Shown: piece by piece, positions 34,570-45,959 of the stretch
How the letters are laid out: each line of letters begins with the position of its first letter
Numbering within the stretch: position 1 is the first letter of the stretch
Source: Fasciola hepatica
Taxonomy: Eukaryota; Platyhelminthes; Trematoda; Plagiorchiida; Fasciolidae
Assembly: GCA_948099385.1 (NCBI GenBank)
Contig: CANUEZ040000117.1
Coordinates: forward strand, 916,001-980,000
DNA length: 64,000 nucleotides
Direction: 5' to 3'
Translations under genes and position numbers: made by a program
The notes under the pieces: model-generated
The model's input: only the letters and a program-made list of their open reading frames with translations
Told to the model about the DNA's origin: nothing
Databases searched by the model: none

Positions 34570-35220
34570 GTGGAGAAGACAGTGTGGAACAAACTGGGAT
34601 ACGTTTCGGTAAACTAAATTGGCTAACCCCAAGTAAAGCACACAATAAGGGTCGAAAGGTTCGGCTCACATACCGGTGTCTAAGTATACTTATCAATACA
34701 GTTTCTCAAAAGTCTGCGAGGTTTGGATTCAGATTTCGTCCGATCAATCGGAAAGCTTGACCCAGACCAATTTGATGAAGAGAGGTCACATGGCTTTTTG
34801 CAATCCACGAGGTCAGGTTTCTCATGGTCTTTTGCTGCCCGTTTGAGTGATAATTCACACACTGCACTAACCATTTCGGCACATGCTCCCTCATATAGAT
34901 CGGTTTTGTCTATGTGGGTGTTACCGTAGCTGCCGGTGAACTGGTAAATTATGTATGTTCCTATTGTGTTGATCTGTGCCCAATTCGAACGCGAAGTTGC
35001 ATGCTTTGAGTACGCGATCAAGAAGATTGAAAGGAATGCCTGCGTCGAGCAATTCATGTTTTCTATATGTTCTGAGAAAATGAGTAACTATCAGGACTTG
35101 GCATTTAAAAGTCTTTTGATTAGCGCTTGAATACCGTGGTGACTCCAGACCCATGACACTCAGATTATTCTGACAGCCTTCGAAACTAAATGACTGCTTT
35201 GATACTAACATTAAGCGCAA
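34570..35220. other. Open minus-strand frames of unknown origin
   Basis: Minus-strand frames of 125 codons (34680-35057) and 103 codons (34921-35232) overlap. They read like degraded coding sequence (for example LLDAGIPFNLLDRVLKAC), but I cannot assign a family. They end at the left TIR of the Tc1-like element. Confidence 0.35.
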
Positions 35221-35228
35221 AATGCTAT

Positions 35229-35325
35229 TCAACCCACCCTGTTTTTCTGCGATTACTTTTGGACGAAACCACGTAGAAGGACCCTATGTGGTATGCTGAT
35301 GTGTCAGCCCACTACTATTTTTAAT
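35229..35325 (+). repeat. Left terminal inverted repeat of Tc1-like element
   Basis: Blocks TTTTTCTG-GATTACTTTT, ACGAAAC-AC-TAGAAGGACCC and TGTCAGCC occur in the same order in the reverse complement of 38530-38637. The right copy has about ten extra bases near its outer end. Confidence 0.75.
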
Positions 35326-35639
35326 ATGCACACGGATTTGCGGCACGGAACAAATAAATCGATTTATCCTAGAAAAGGTGCCTGAGAAGGTGCGAAATCC
35401 TAATGAACCCATCTCTAAACAAATGGCTGAAATAGAGAATGTGCTTGGAAAAAGCAATGACCTTGGTCGATCCTGACAAATGTTCGATACTCAGGGATAT
35501 GCTATTGAACAGTGTTCACGTCGCACGTAGTTCGTGAACGAAGTTTCCTCGAGCTATGCGTGCCGATTAGACGTAGAGACTTCCCATTTGTCAACACCAA
35601 GGGATGGCGTGAGTTTCAAGGCCGATATAGAACTGTTGT

Positions 35640-36600
35640 GTTCGTCTTGAACAAGGAAAATACTCCCATACAAAGACTCGGGAATAAGCATACGCCAGAT
35701 ATGCATAACAATTTCCAGATCGACATCAGTTATTCTTAACTATTTTTAGGTTCCAAATCACTAGATGGTTTAGAGAAAACGCGTAATTCGAAAGAAAATA
35801 TCCAAGCAGACTGCCAGAACACTTTTACACAGAGCTTCAGACGAACTTACGTGCACACCAAAGTTGCCGAAGTCCTCACCATAGAGTGTGAGTATTCGGC
35901 GTGCACAGCAAACACTGCGGTGTACACCACATTTACAGCGCAGAAAGATGAAATGAACACTCGGGATGACTGACCATTAGTTTCAAAATCGAGCAGCAAT
36001 TCACATCATCTAGAATGCTGAACTGAATGTAGTGTTATTTAGCAAGGAGAGGTTTAATTTAGGCGGTTCTGATGGAATCTTGCGCTATTGACATGATTTC
36101 AGAGAAGAAAGCCGGACCTCCGTGGTCGAGTCTTTGTTGGTGGCACTCCGATAATCTGGGTTGCTGTGTTCGAAGACGGGAAGTTTCAACAGTTCCAGAA
36201 GGTAAGTAAAAGGTTGACTCGTATATCAGAACATTGAATACATTTATTCTCCAAATGATTCTGGAAAATCGACTGAGGCCCATTGTCTTTCAACATGTCA
36301 ATGCGGTAATGCTTAAGGTCAAACTCATTTAAACTTGGCTATTGTACCTGAACATTAAGACCATTGACTGACCCGGTCACAGTCCAGAACTGAACCCGAT
36401 TGTAAATGTCTGGGGTCTGTTAGCGGGATGAGTCTAGGGGGACGAAAGAATCTTCAATAATCTGCACGAGTTAAATTTGGCCATCCTCGATGAACGGGGC
36501 AGCATTGTACTGGAGACCATCCGGAATATAGTTGGAAGCTTGACTGCCTTTTGTATGCATCTGGTTGTGTCTGCCATTTGTCTAGAGATTGGTTTGATGG
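35640..36600 (+). pseudogene. Tc1/mariner transposase
   Basis: A DDE transposase would excise and insert the element. An N-terminal HTH-like part, YKDSGISIRQICITISRST (about 35672), is followed by QTARTLLHRASDELTCTPKL. The catalytic part has NVVLFSKERFNLGGSDG (about 36024), where FSDE is expected, so the first Asp is lost. Then VDSYIRTLNTFILQMILENR (about 36215) and PIVFQHVNAV, where FQQDNA is expected, so the second Asp is lost. Next come NIKTID-stop-PGHSPELNPIVNVWGLL, where LNPIENVW is expected, so the final Glu is Val, and NNLHELNLAILDERG with LETIRNIVGS near 36525. All three catalytic acids are gone and stops are frequent: a long-dead copy. Confidence 0.8.
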
Positions 36601-36606
36601 TAATTC

Positions 36607-38519
36607 ATTTGGAGACCCAGTTGCGTGACTTCCTCATCACCGATATGAATCATCCGCAGTTGCAAAAGACGCTATTCCTGAAGCTCTACCTCACGTCCTC
36701 CGAGGCCCGGTCAACGTGCGAGCAATTCAATGACGTAACCGATGCGACGGCTGAACAGTCTTTAGTGCCCTACCAACACGTTCGTCCTCGTAAACCGATT
36801 CCGACCAACAAAATGATTCCTGAAGACAAAGCAGTGCAAATGAATCGTTGGTTTTATTGAGGCGAATTCCACGTACGTTCCACTTACCGTTTTCGTAATG
36901 CTACATGCCAATCTTGTGGAAAGCCTGGTCACATTCGCAAGGTTTGCCTTCAGTCCAACTGCACTGTGACGAGTGCACATCCTGAGGATCCGACAAATAT
37001 TGACAATGCTGTACACACACTGAAGATTTTGAGTGGTTCCAACCCACTCCTGTACGAATCAGACCCATTCCAGTGTAGAGTGGAACATGAATTCATAGTC
37101 GACACCGCGAGCTTCAAGTCCATCATTCTGAAATCAAAGTTCGACTTGATTCAGCCAAATGTACCCGTACAATCTACTGACGTGAGCATCCACTGTCACT
37201 GGATATCGATTTTCAATGCTGGGCGAGACTACACTACTGGTTCGGTTGAAGAGCGATTATATCCCAGTACGATTCCTGATTTCCGTAAACAGTCCATCGA
37301 TTCTGGGTTTGAAGGCCCTGCGTGCCTCGGAGCGATCGATAACCCTGAAAACGACGTCCGACAATCCCGCGAATCAGCTTGTTCTTCAGCAATTGATTGC
37401 TCAATGCTCCAATAATAAAGGTGGCATGGTGGTTGATCCCGCCGGGTTATGAGTGGATGATTGTCCGGTGTTCCCCAAGCTCTGAGTGCTACCGTACGGA
37501 CAGAGAGATTGTTTTGAAAGTACCCACCAAAATGGAACAGGACAGTTTCATTGCGCGTGTGACTTCGTTCACTTGGGAAACTCCAACTGCGGTGGCAATG
37601 AAGAGCAACGGACAGACACTCCGTATTTGTAGTGATTACCGATTGACCTTGAATTCCCGTTTGCGAAGAAGTGCGGCAACTACCGTGAAACCGGAGGACT
37701 TCATGAAATGCATCCTCGATAGCAAATATTTTTGAAAAATTGATCTGGCTGGTGCGTACCGACAAACTGAGCTGCACACAGAGTCTAAACCCCTAACAGC
37801 CATCAACACTCGGTGGGGCACGTTCCAAAATCATTTCGTACCGTCCTTTCTGCAGGTATCATCCGGCATATGTCAGGCTGCAACAGAAGACGTGATCTAT
37901 GGTATGAATGGGCGATGGCATTTCAGGATGATGTGCTCATTTTCGGATCTACGATGGAGGAACACGATTGCAGATTGCAACAGTTGCTGGAGAGGTTCGT
38001 GGGAAGAAATTCATCGATCAAAGCCCGTGGTTGTGAAATCAATGTTACCGAACTAGAATTGCTCGGGGTCACTGTCAATGCAAACAGTTATCAACCCGAA
38101 CCAAATCGTTTTAGACCCCTGATTGGCATCGAGTCCCTGAAAAATCAGGCGCACTTTCGATCAGTTATTGGATGACTGCAATACTACTCCACATTCATTA
38201 CGAACTACGCGACGCGAGCCCAACCATTGTTTCTAGATCAGTTGTCTGATGTGTGGCAGTGGAACGAACAGTGTGAAAAGACGATACGCGGTCTTATTCA
38301 AATATCGCCGATCGACCGAGGCTAGCCCCATTTGCGCCATCTCAGCCAACCGTGTTGATGGCCGACAAGTCCGAACTACGACATCATGTCTCGACTTGGT
38401 AAGACTTTCTATCGCGATATTTGGGATTAGCAGCGGCGAACTAATGCCATTTCATTTCACCGGCTGCGTCTGTGTCGAGGAAAGAACTGAGCAAGCGGAC
38501 AAAACGATACTACTCATCC
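36607..38519 (+). pseudogene. Internal gag-pol fragment of gypsy element A (A-prime)
   Basis: Inverted copy of element A from mid-gag (LETQLRDFLITDMNHPQLQ) through the zinc knuckle (CQSCGKPGHIRKVC, intact CCHC), protease (EFIVDTASFKSII, DTA instead of DTG), RT (RICSDYRLTLNSRLRR, FQDDVLIFGSTMEEH) to the start of the RNase H/connection region. LTRs, gag start and integrase are absent. It shares with A the stops after NRWFY, DSKYF and FRSVIG and the frameshifts in protease and before the YQDD/FQDD box. By eye it is about 95% identical to A. It is flanked by AATTC at 36602-36606 and 38520-38524. Confidence 0.85.
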
Positions 38520-38529
38520 AATTCGTGTG

Positions 38530-38637
38530 TATGTGGGATTTCGTGGTAGGCTGACACGTTAGCAAACTATATTGGGTCCTTCTAAGTAGTTTCGTTTAAA
38601 AGTAATCTCAGAAAAACTGAGACAATAGGGTAGGTTT
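38530..38637 (-). repeat. Right terminal inverted repeat of Tc1-like element
   Basis: Reverse complement of the left repeat, including AGGCTGACACGTTAGC, GGGTCCTTCTAAGTAGTTTC and AAAGTAATCTCAGAAAAAC. Confidence 0.75.
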
Positions 38638-38649
38638 ATTAGTCTTTAA

Positions 38650-41600
38650 GGGGTTATATAGAGCCGTAGGTACATTGTATCTTTATAGAACTCCTTCTGT
38701 GATTATTGGTTGAAAAGTTGTCCGAGGTGACCAGTCCGTCACGAATATCTTGACCTCGTAGGCTGTAGACCTTCTTGTCGGTGTTCACCAGGTTTGCTTA
38801 CCGTGTGGCTGAACGCAATGTGTAACACAATTCGGTGTTGCGGTTACACGGGTTAGGGGTTGGGGGGGAGTGGGTTGGAACCGGCCCACCTTTTAGGCTT
38901 CTCCTGCTTCTGCCTATTTTTTCACCCGCATTGTTTTTTCGCATTTTCAGCACCTTATTTGTGTTCTGACTCATCTTGTCACCACTGCTGAATTCGGGAG
39001 AACAGAAGAATCTGCCAAACGGTTGAAAAAGAACCAAGCTTCAAAGCTGACAACGGGTCAGATTTCGTCCAGTTACCCCCTACTTTTTTTTTAACACAGT
39101 CATTTTTCGCAAACTGTGTATTTTTATTGTTACTATCATGCATTGCCGCCTCCAACGCATATTTGTAACCCCATTCCTAACCTATGGCACATCCGCAGAA
39201 CACTAACTAATAACTGCAGAACGGGTTTAATCATTTTTCATTGTTCAGCTTTCATTGCACGAGTGGTTAATGATTTATTCTTTGTCGTTTCGTACCACGA
39301 GTAAACTCCCTCAAACCAAAAATCTCATCCATTTGCATCCTGTTCACTGTTTTGTATATGCCCGTGTGCTCGTTTTATCGCATCATCTTATCCCAGCACT
39401 AGCATTCTCGGTACCATGTGCCTCGTTTGTGAACGATATAGAGGCAAAAGTTGCCAAAAGTTCAAGTTGTTTCCCATGTTACAATGATCCGAAGACTGTT
39501 CTTATTGTCATTCATTATTTTCCGTAATGCATACACCAAGAAATTACAGAATGATCCGACGGGCTGTCTTTCCCCCAGTTACATATGGTTTCCTGTTGCA
39601 AACTTTGTCTAGGCACAGTGTGCCATCCTCCTCGCTTTGCATCCACGGTTTGTGGAAGTGGTGGGTGATCTGTCCCAAAAGTTTACTGCCGTGCACTATT
39701 TCGAAATATACCTTTGTGTACCCTCAAAGTGCAGCTGCTTAACACTTTGAATCTTACTGTCCGTTGCAACGACTGTCGGATCGCTGACCCAGTCCTTTTA
39801 ACTAACCACGTAGTCAATAACTGTTGAGATCAGCACCTCTCATCGAATTTTTACTTCAATACTATCACATGTTGATTCCAGATCTGGCTTCTGTTCCGGT
39901 CGGATTGGCTTTGATGTTCTGCATAACTCAACTAGTTCGATACAGAAGATGCAATGAGTCTCTTCCCGAGCTAAATTAGTTTGCATCATTTGACGGATAT
40001 CTGCCTCTTCCTTATACCAAAGGGACAAACTTTGATCCGTTTTGTCTGAGGCTACGTATGACGGCCATGTGCTGCGTAAGCTGGGTTCCGAAAACCCGAA
40101 TGGTGGCCATAAGCGATCAATGCGTGTTCCGTTGCTCCAGTAAACGGAAATGAACAGCTACTGTTGGCAGTAGTGAAACTTTCGATCAAAGTAATTTACC
40201 TGTATCCCTCATGAAGAATCTGATCCCACCCAGAGACTGAAGTTCGATCGGAAAAGAGTTAAAGTATACCTTCGCGCCAGTTGATTTTATTTTCACCCAT
40301 TAAGACCCACTCGTGATTTACCCACGGTGCTGACAGGAAAAGCACATACTGTCTACAGGTTCATTACAATATCTCAACCATAGAATTGGAAAGTAATAAT
40401 GTTTGGTATTGCCGGAATGGATTTGGTTAATGGAACAGAGGACACTGGTTTCGAAAAAGCCAGTTATTGACATTTTCGAATTTTCGAATAAGAAGAACAT
40501 TTTCTCAGCTTCCGTAGACTCAGTCTGTCTCGCTGAATGTTTTCAAACAATTCCTAATCTGGGAAGAAGTTGTTCGATAACTTTGTTGTTATTAATTCAA
40601 CTATTGATAAACTATCATATTGTATTATGCTTAGTCATATCAGAGGGGGTAAAATGATATCCTTCCGCGTATTTTGAACTTAGCTGGTTGTTTTTGGTTC
40701 TGTTGCCGTTGTTAACGGTGTCATTTTTGCTGTTGTTGTTGGCGGTGGAGTTGCTAGAGTTGTTGTTGTTCTTGTTTTCGTGGTTGACGATGACAATGAC
40801 TCCCGTGGTTAGTCACTCCAGCTACTGGGCAAACAGAAATTTACTAATCTCAGTTAGGTTTACGACAGTATAATTACGTAACGTTTTGTGGGATTTTTGA
40901 GGGGCGTATACCTCTGCATACTTGATTGTTAATTTTGGTCTGTGATCCGTGCAGAGTGATTTTGATTTAAGATAACAGTTCACCTCGTGCATCACATGGC
41001 ATAAGACCACGAGCATACACACGAACACAAGGAATTATTCAAATTGAACTGACCAATAAAGGTTTATTGTCTCACACGTGCATAATTGGCCTACGGGATA
41101 ACAGGAACTTTCGCGATTGTTCCACTGCACTCTCTCTTCTTATGGTTCTGTTTTTTTAAACTGTTCTTTTTTCTCCCCCGTGGTAATCTAGTTTTAAACG
41201 AAAGAGTAATGGAACAATATTTTCTGCCCTAGGTTTAGAGCATCTCCGGTTTCGATTACCTATCGGTATAGATCTTTTGAAAAATTTCTATTGTGAGAAC
41301 CAAACCTCGTTACTGGTGAATAACGTAGATAGTACGCCGTTATCACTCCAGGTGAACTGAAAGATGAACCTTCTGAAGGAATGATGAATGGTGATTCGGT
41401 GAATCAACGGTGGCCGCTATCGGCTCACCATCAACTACGCAACCTTTGGCACGTGATCAAAACGTGAAAACATGAGAAAATTTGGGCGTCATAGCTTGCC
41501 GCAGTGTAATATCACGGTGAATGTAAAGAGAGATGGGGAAGTTTTCACTGCATTGGCTAACGGATATGGCGTGATTCACACATATTTACGGACTATCTCA

Positions 41601-41980
41601 TTTTGTTCAGAATCATTCGATTGGAAAAATCGCTTTGAAAAAGTTCACCCACTCTAACCAAAACGTCAGCTGGTTGTAATTTCTACGGACAACGCTGTAT
41701 TTTCGACAATAAGACAGTTAAAAAACCCCAACACATGGCTTACCAACTCCAGGATAGACTATGAACATTGTTCAATCCTGATATACTCCCTGATTTCGAA
41801 CCTAAAGTGTCGTGTTTCAATAATACCTGATGGAAGTGATGCTATACATTCCGTACATTCCTAACCTCTGTTCTAGCTTACCGATACAGGTTCACTGTGT
41901 TGCGTCGTTCTGGTGTTATTCATCTGTTAGCAATCGCAGTCTATTCATGGTGTTCAAGTAGTATCTGACGCTATCCAACA
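38650..41980. other. No recognisable feature
   Basis: GTT-rich simple sequence lies at about 40685-40780. Frames up to 90 codons carry no known motif. Confidence 0.4.
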
Positions 41981-42159
41981 CATCCGTTATTCCACTTGGA
42001 ATCAAGGGTCGCGTACACTGGAAGAACACGGAGTTAGATGAAATTCTTTGTTGGTAAATTAATTGGGAGAATTGAACTAATCTTGGTAAATTATCCAATG
42101 CTCCCCCAGTAACATCATCACAAAGAAAAGACTTATTTATAGCACTGGTATGTACTGGA

Positions 42160-42345
42160 TACGTAGTATGCGAGGAACAGTGATCTTCCTCCTGGAGGTT
42201 GTCCTTGTTCAGTTTGCAAAGCACAAGACAGAAAACTCCATGAGCCCAAAAGGTTAGTAAGTGCATCAAAAGATCCCAAGTTTACGACAGTCAAAAAACA
42301 ACACAGCTGCCAATAGCCGACTCATCGCAATGCTCCCTCCAACGA
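42160..42345 (+). repeat. Unclassified repeat C, copy 2
   Basis: CTTCCTCCTGGAGGTTG, AGCACAAGACAGAAAACTCC, ATGAGCCC and TTAGTAAG align with copies at 22.3 and 42.5 kb. A 117-codon minus-strand frame (41916-42269) overlaps it; its product is not recognised. Confidence 0.5.
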
Positions 42346-42499
42346 AAGAACACGGTCCACAATGTTTTATACTCCTTCATCACGCAAAAACTAGGAGTAT
42401 TTGGTTCACGGAGATATGGCATTGTGCAGGTTACTCCACGAGTTCACTGTGAGCCATACAACCTATTAAAATCACCCAATTAACAAGACTTTCTGTTTC

Positions 42500-42680
42500 T
42501 ACGTGGTGCCGCAACCAGGATCGTTATTGTGAAGTACGCAAGGAGCGACACTCTTCCGAAAGGAGGTTGCTCATGTTCCATGTAAAACAACAAAGATGCG
42601 GGAAATCCGTGAGCCCAAAGCTCATAAGCAGTCTCTTCGGGAACCTACCCTTACGTGAATGGGACAACAACGATGCTGCC
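42500..42680 (+). repeat. Unclassified repeat C, copy 3
   Basis: ACTCTTCCGAAAGGAGGTTG, AAACAACAAAGATGCGGGAA, ATCCGTGAGCCCAAAGCTCA and GATGCTGCCTCC match copies 1 and 2 in order. It lies 150 bp after copy 2 in the same orientation. Confidence 0.5.
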
Positions 42681-43919
42681 TCCAGCCTGCTCATTAGAGA
42701 TAGAGTTCATTTTCGTGAAATTGAGAATACAATAAAAGCTTCATTAGTTCACTTCAGTCCACATTTGGCCAAAATCTAGAGTTTAACTGCTTACCAAACA
42801 GCACAATTTTTTTTAATTTTTGGGGATGATCAAGGTAAAGGATGCGAAAAAAGGATTCAGAAATTGCAAAAATCAGTTTCAGATCATTACTAAGCCAAAC
42901 CTGCAATCTGCTCTATAAACTACAAAAAATGATTTTCATATATATTCTTACGTTTCTACCTTCAGACAATGATCGGAAGATTTTTTTGAAAATTAAGAAA
43001 ATCGATGAAGTTGTAGAATTTTATATTACCCGTAGTAAACCAAGCCAGTCCAAATCAGAATTGTGTTGGGTTCCTGTGGTAATTTAGCAGCCGTCACACG
43101 TGATACGGCCAGGTACAATTTGAAATCCACGCATGTGGGTGAGACCCAACCAGTCAGGATCGCCGAGGACAGGTACGGCAAAAGCTCCCTGTGACTGGCC
43201 ATCTTCGAGCCTACCAATTACCTTCCCTGTTTTAATATACTGATACAAACCAGTTCTGTAATACGTCTAATGTGCTATTTTGCAGCCTTCGTTTTCTTGG
43301 TACTTTCATTTGCGTACTTCTGGCAGGGGGCAATTCAATACGTCCTATCAGTTCAATTTATTGTGATTACTACAGATTCTCAGATTTTTTGGATTAAGAT
43401 GCAGTACAACAGAATATTGCAGTTCACCAATCAGGGCAGAGTGACGTTAACCAGTCAAACGAACGCAGAGCTGACAAGAGATATGAGCAGTAAAGTGCGA
43501 TTGGTGTAATTGCTGAATCACAGACCAATCTGCTGAGTTACGAGAACACGGCGCAAACTGCCAGGCTGGCAGCTGGGTTGAACCACACCTTTCCAACCAA
43601 CTACGTGCGAGCCTGTCAGCAGTGACAATAGAAATGCAAGGGTAAATTGACTGCGGTTTCCATCATATTTGTTGGATACCTAGTATTCTTTCGGAGTGGT
43701 TTCGCATGCATTTTTCACTCACCAGTAGCAAAATATTTCAAAAATGGGGGTTGCAGCCGATAAGGAGTATCCAATCAGAAAAAGTGACGGATAGTGAAGA
43801 GATTCGAGTACGGGACTGCCGGAATCGGGTTCGAAACTATGACCGTTTAGCCAGTCTTTTATTTGTCCTAATTCATTGTTGCGTATGGGTACCTCAAAGA
43901 CCCATCTCACTGTAAGGGA

Positions 43920-44105
43920 CATCCGGCCGTGGGACACTGGGACTTGGACTGGAGAATCACATACTGTTCAAAATGTCAGATGGGGTAACGAACCGGAAGA
44001 CAGCTGGTCGCTGTCCACCGCCAAAGTGACCAGGGTTGGCCGGATTCTAACCTCCAACTTCCACGGTGGTAAGCAGGTGGTCTAAATCACTGGTGTACGT
44101 TAGCT
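43920..44105 (-). repeat. SINE-like copy related to the head at 75-175
   Basis: The minus strand reads GTGATTTAGACCACCTG, GTTGGAGGTTAGAATCC (degenerate B box) and GGTCACTTTGGCGGTGG, matching the order at 80-160 on the plus strand. Confidence 0.45.
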
Positions 44106-44904
44106 TTAATTCCCAAGCTTTGTTGCAGTAGACCGCAGAGGAATGATGAGTGAAGACGAGAACCCAACCCACAATCGACTCCAGCCTTGAGCTCAGACAA
44201 GGTGCGATTCTTTCATGAAAGAAGCGTCTGCTATTGTCGTTGGATCGAATTACCCGAAAGAAAGCTTACTTCGCTCCGTTGTAAATTATTTCCAAAGTGG
44301 GTCTTTGAATTCGAATGAGAGGAACATATATCATCAGTAATTAAGACTTGAAGAACTGAAATACAAAAAGCTCAAATAACTGAAAGAGGCTGCTTATCTT
44401 ATTAGCAAAACAGAAGAACCCGGGAATTCATTAATAAGATGACTGGAAGACCACAAGAGCTGAACCATCCAACTTTCTCGGGTTGTTGACGCCGAAGGCA
44501 AATCATTAGTAATGTGTGAGCATAACATAAGACATATGACAACTGTCGTGCTGAAAACTTGGTCAGATGATTATTGAAATGAACAATCATTCCTTTTTTC
44601 AGTCATTTATAATGAAAATTACAAATTCTGCTACCGACAGAAGCGTGCCCATTGGCTACAAAAATAGATCAAATCACATTTAGCACTAAATTGCCGAGAT
44701 AATTTTCAAAGAAGCATGGTTTATAATGTCGGAATTGTACCGTTGCTTTCTCGTTTTTAAGTATTCTTCCAATCAGGCACTGTGCGTCCGTGTTCCGTAA
44801 TGCTAAGCATCCTGAAGAGCATCTTTGTAAATCAGAGAAGTACCAGTTCCTAGGAGATGAAAAATTTCCGCTACAAGTAGTAACTATTGGTACGGTTACT
44901 TTGA

Positions 44905-45055
44905 CTCTCTCTTACCTTTCTATTTACTTGTTTTTGTTATGTAATAATGATGCAATATTTCGGGAAGAGGGTCACGGCCAATCAGAGGCTGCGAATTTGG
45001 GACTGACCGGCTGCGGAAGCAGGATCTAAACCCCGGACTGCAGTGTCGAAAGCTC
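44905..45055 (+). repeat. SINE-like repeat G, plus-strand copy
   Basis: Inverted partner of 31110-31255: AATAATGATGCAATATTTCG, CCAATCAGAGGCTGC, CTGCGGAAGCAGGAT and AGCTCACCA. Confidence 0.5.
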
Positions 45056-45566
45056 ACCATGATGACCTTTTGATCATGGCCGTCGTCTCGACTGACATTT
45101 GCTTGTTCAAACTCAGTCAAATCCGAATTTGCAATCATCTGCTGTAGAATATTATTTTTGATGCATCTGATTATGTCAGATGACTCCATTATGTATCCTT
45201 TAGGTAACCAAATTGTATTTCGGCCTTATTCCGTATCACATATGAAGGTGGGCGATTTCGCTCCACAGATGATTTTGTTTAAGGATTATCATAAGGTGCC
45301 TAGCACGATTTTCTAGATCCCGACAAACGTAAGAAGGTACGACAGACTCGATCTAGGCAAGATTAATTGAACTTGGGGCAAAAACTAGCCTTGAATACCA
45401 ATCATAAACATATTCAGAAATGCATAAGACACTTCCGAATAGCTGACGTGAGTGGGTCTTATTAACCAAAACGATTGGATCGTGAATCATTACGTTTTTC
45501 TTGGTGCCTGTCTCTTCACGGGAAACTGGTATTCAGATTGTTTTGTGGTTCATGTTTTAAAGCATA

Positions 45567-45694
45567 TGTAATATTCGCGATACCCAAATTGACAGGACGT
45601 AATGAAATCACTCGCACCCAGAACTACTCAAACCAAAGCAGCAAGAACTCCAAGACTGCAATATTGCACGGTAATGGTATCGCACAATTGGCTT

Positions 45695-45786
<92 letters not shown>

Positions 45787-45952
45787 TCTTGAATAAATGA
45801 AAACAGTTGTTAGATTCGAAGTTGACCAATCACAGCGAGCTTTTACTGTACCTCTGCTCGTCGATCCTGATTGGTGGAAGTTCCTCAGCGTGCGCAGCCG
45901 CAAAGCTGAACTCGGCCGTACCACGTATAATGCTCACCGAATCACTATAGCA
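45567..45952 (-). repeat. Solo A-type LTR with internal TA expansion
   Basis: Ends TGTAATATTCGCGATACCC (left) and CACTATAGCA (right) match element A LTR ends. A (TA)n tract at 45698-45784 sits exactly where other copies have their TATA-like ATATAAATA. The rest (GACCAATCACAGCGAGC, TTTTACTGTACCTCTGC) is well kept. No internal region on either side, so a solo LTR. Confidence 0.75.
45698..45784. repeat. (TA)n microsatellite inside an LTR
   Basis: About 43 perfect TA units. Open frames repeating IYIY are artefacts. Confidence 0.95.
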
Positions 45953-45959
45953 TCGCAAG

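Larger units (their letters stand above)
35227..38638 (+). mobile_element. Tc1/mariner element interrupted by a gypsy fragment
   Basis: Inverted terminal repeats at 35229-35325 and 38530-38637 flank a decayed Tc1-type transposase. A 1.9-kb internal piece of gypsy element A (36607-38519) sits inside the 3' part of the element. Removing it leaves about 1.5 kb, the normal size of a Tc1-like element. TA dinucleotides lie just outside both ends (35225-35226; within TTTATTA at the right), as expected for TA target duplications. Confidence 0.75.

Noticed and set aside
45475..45924. Four frames containing IYIYIY, and similar ones at 59075-59461
   Set aside because: Read-through of TA microsatellites; the flanks belong to an A-type LTR or carry no motif.
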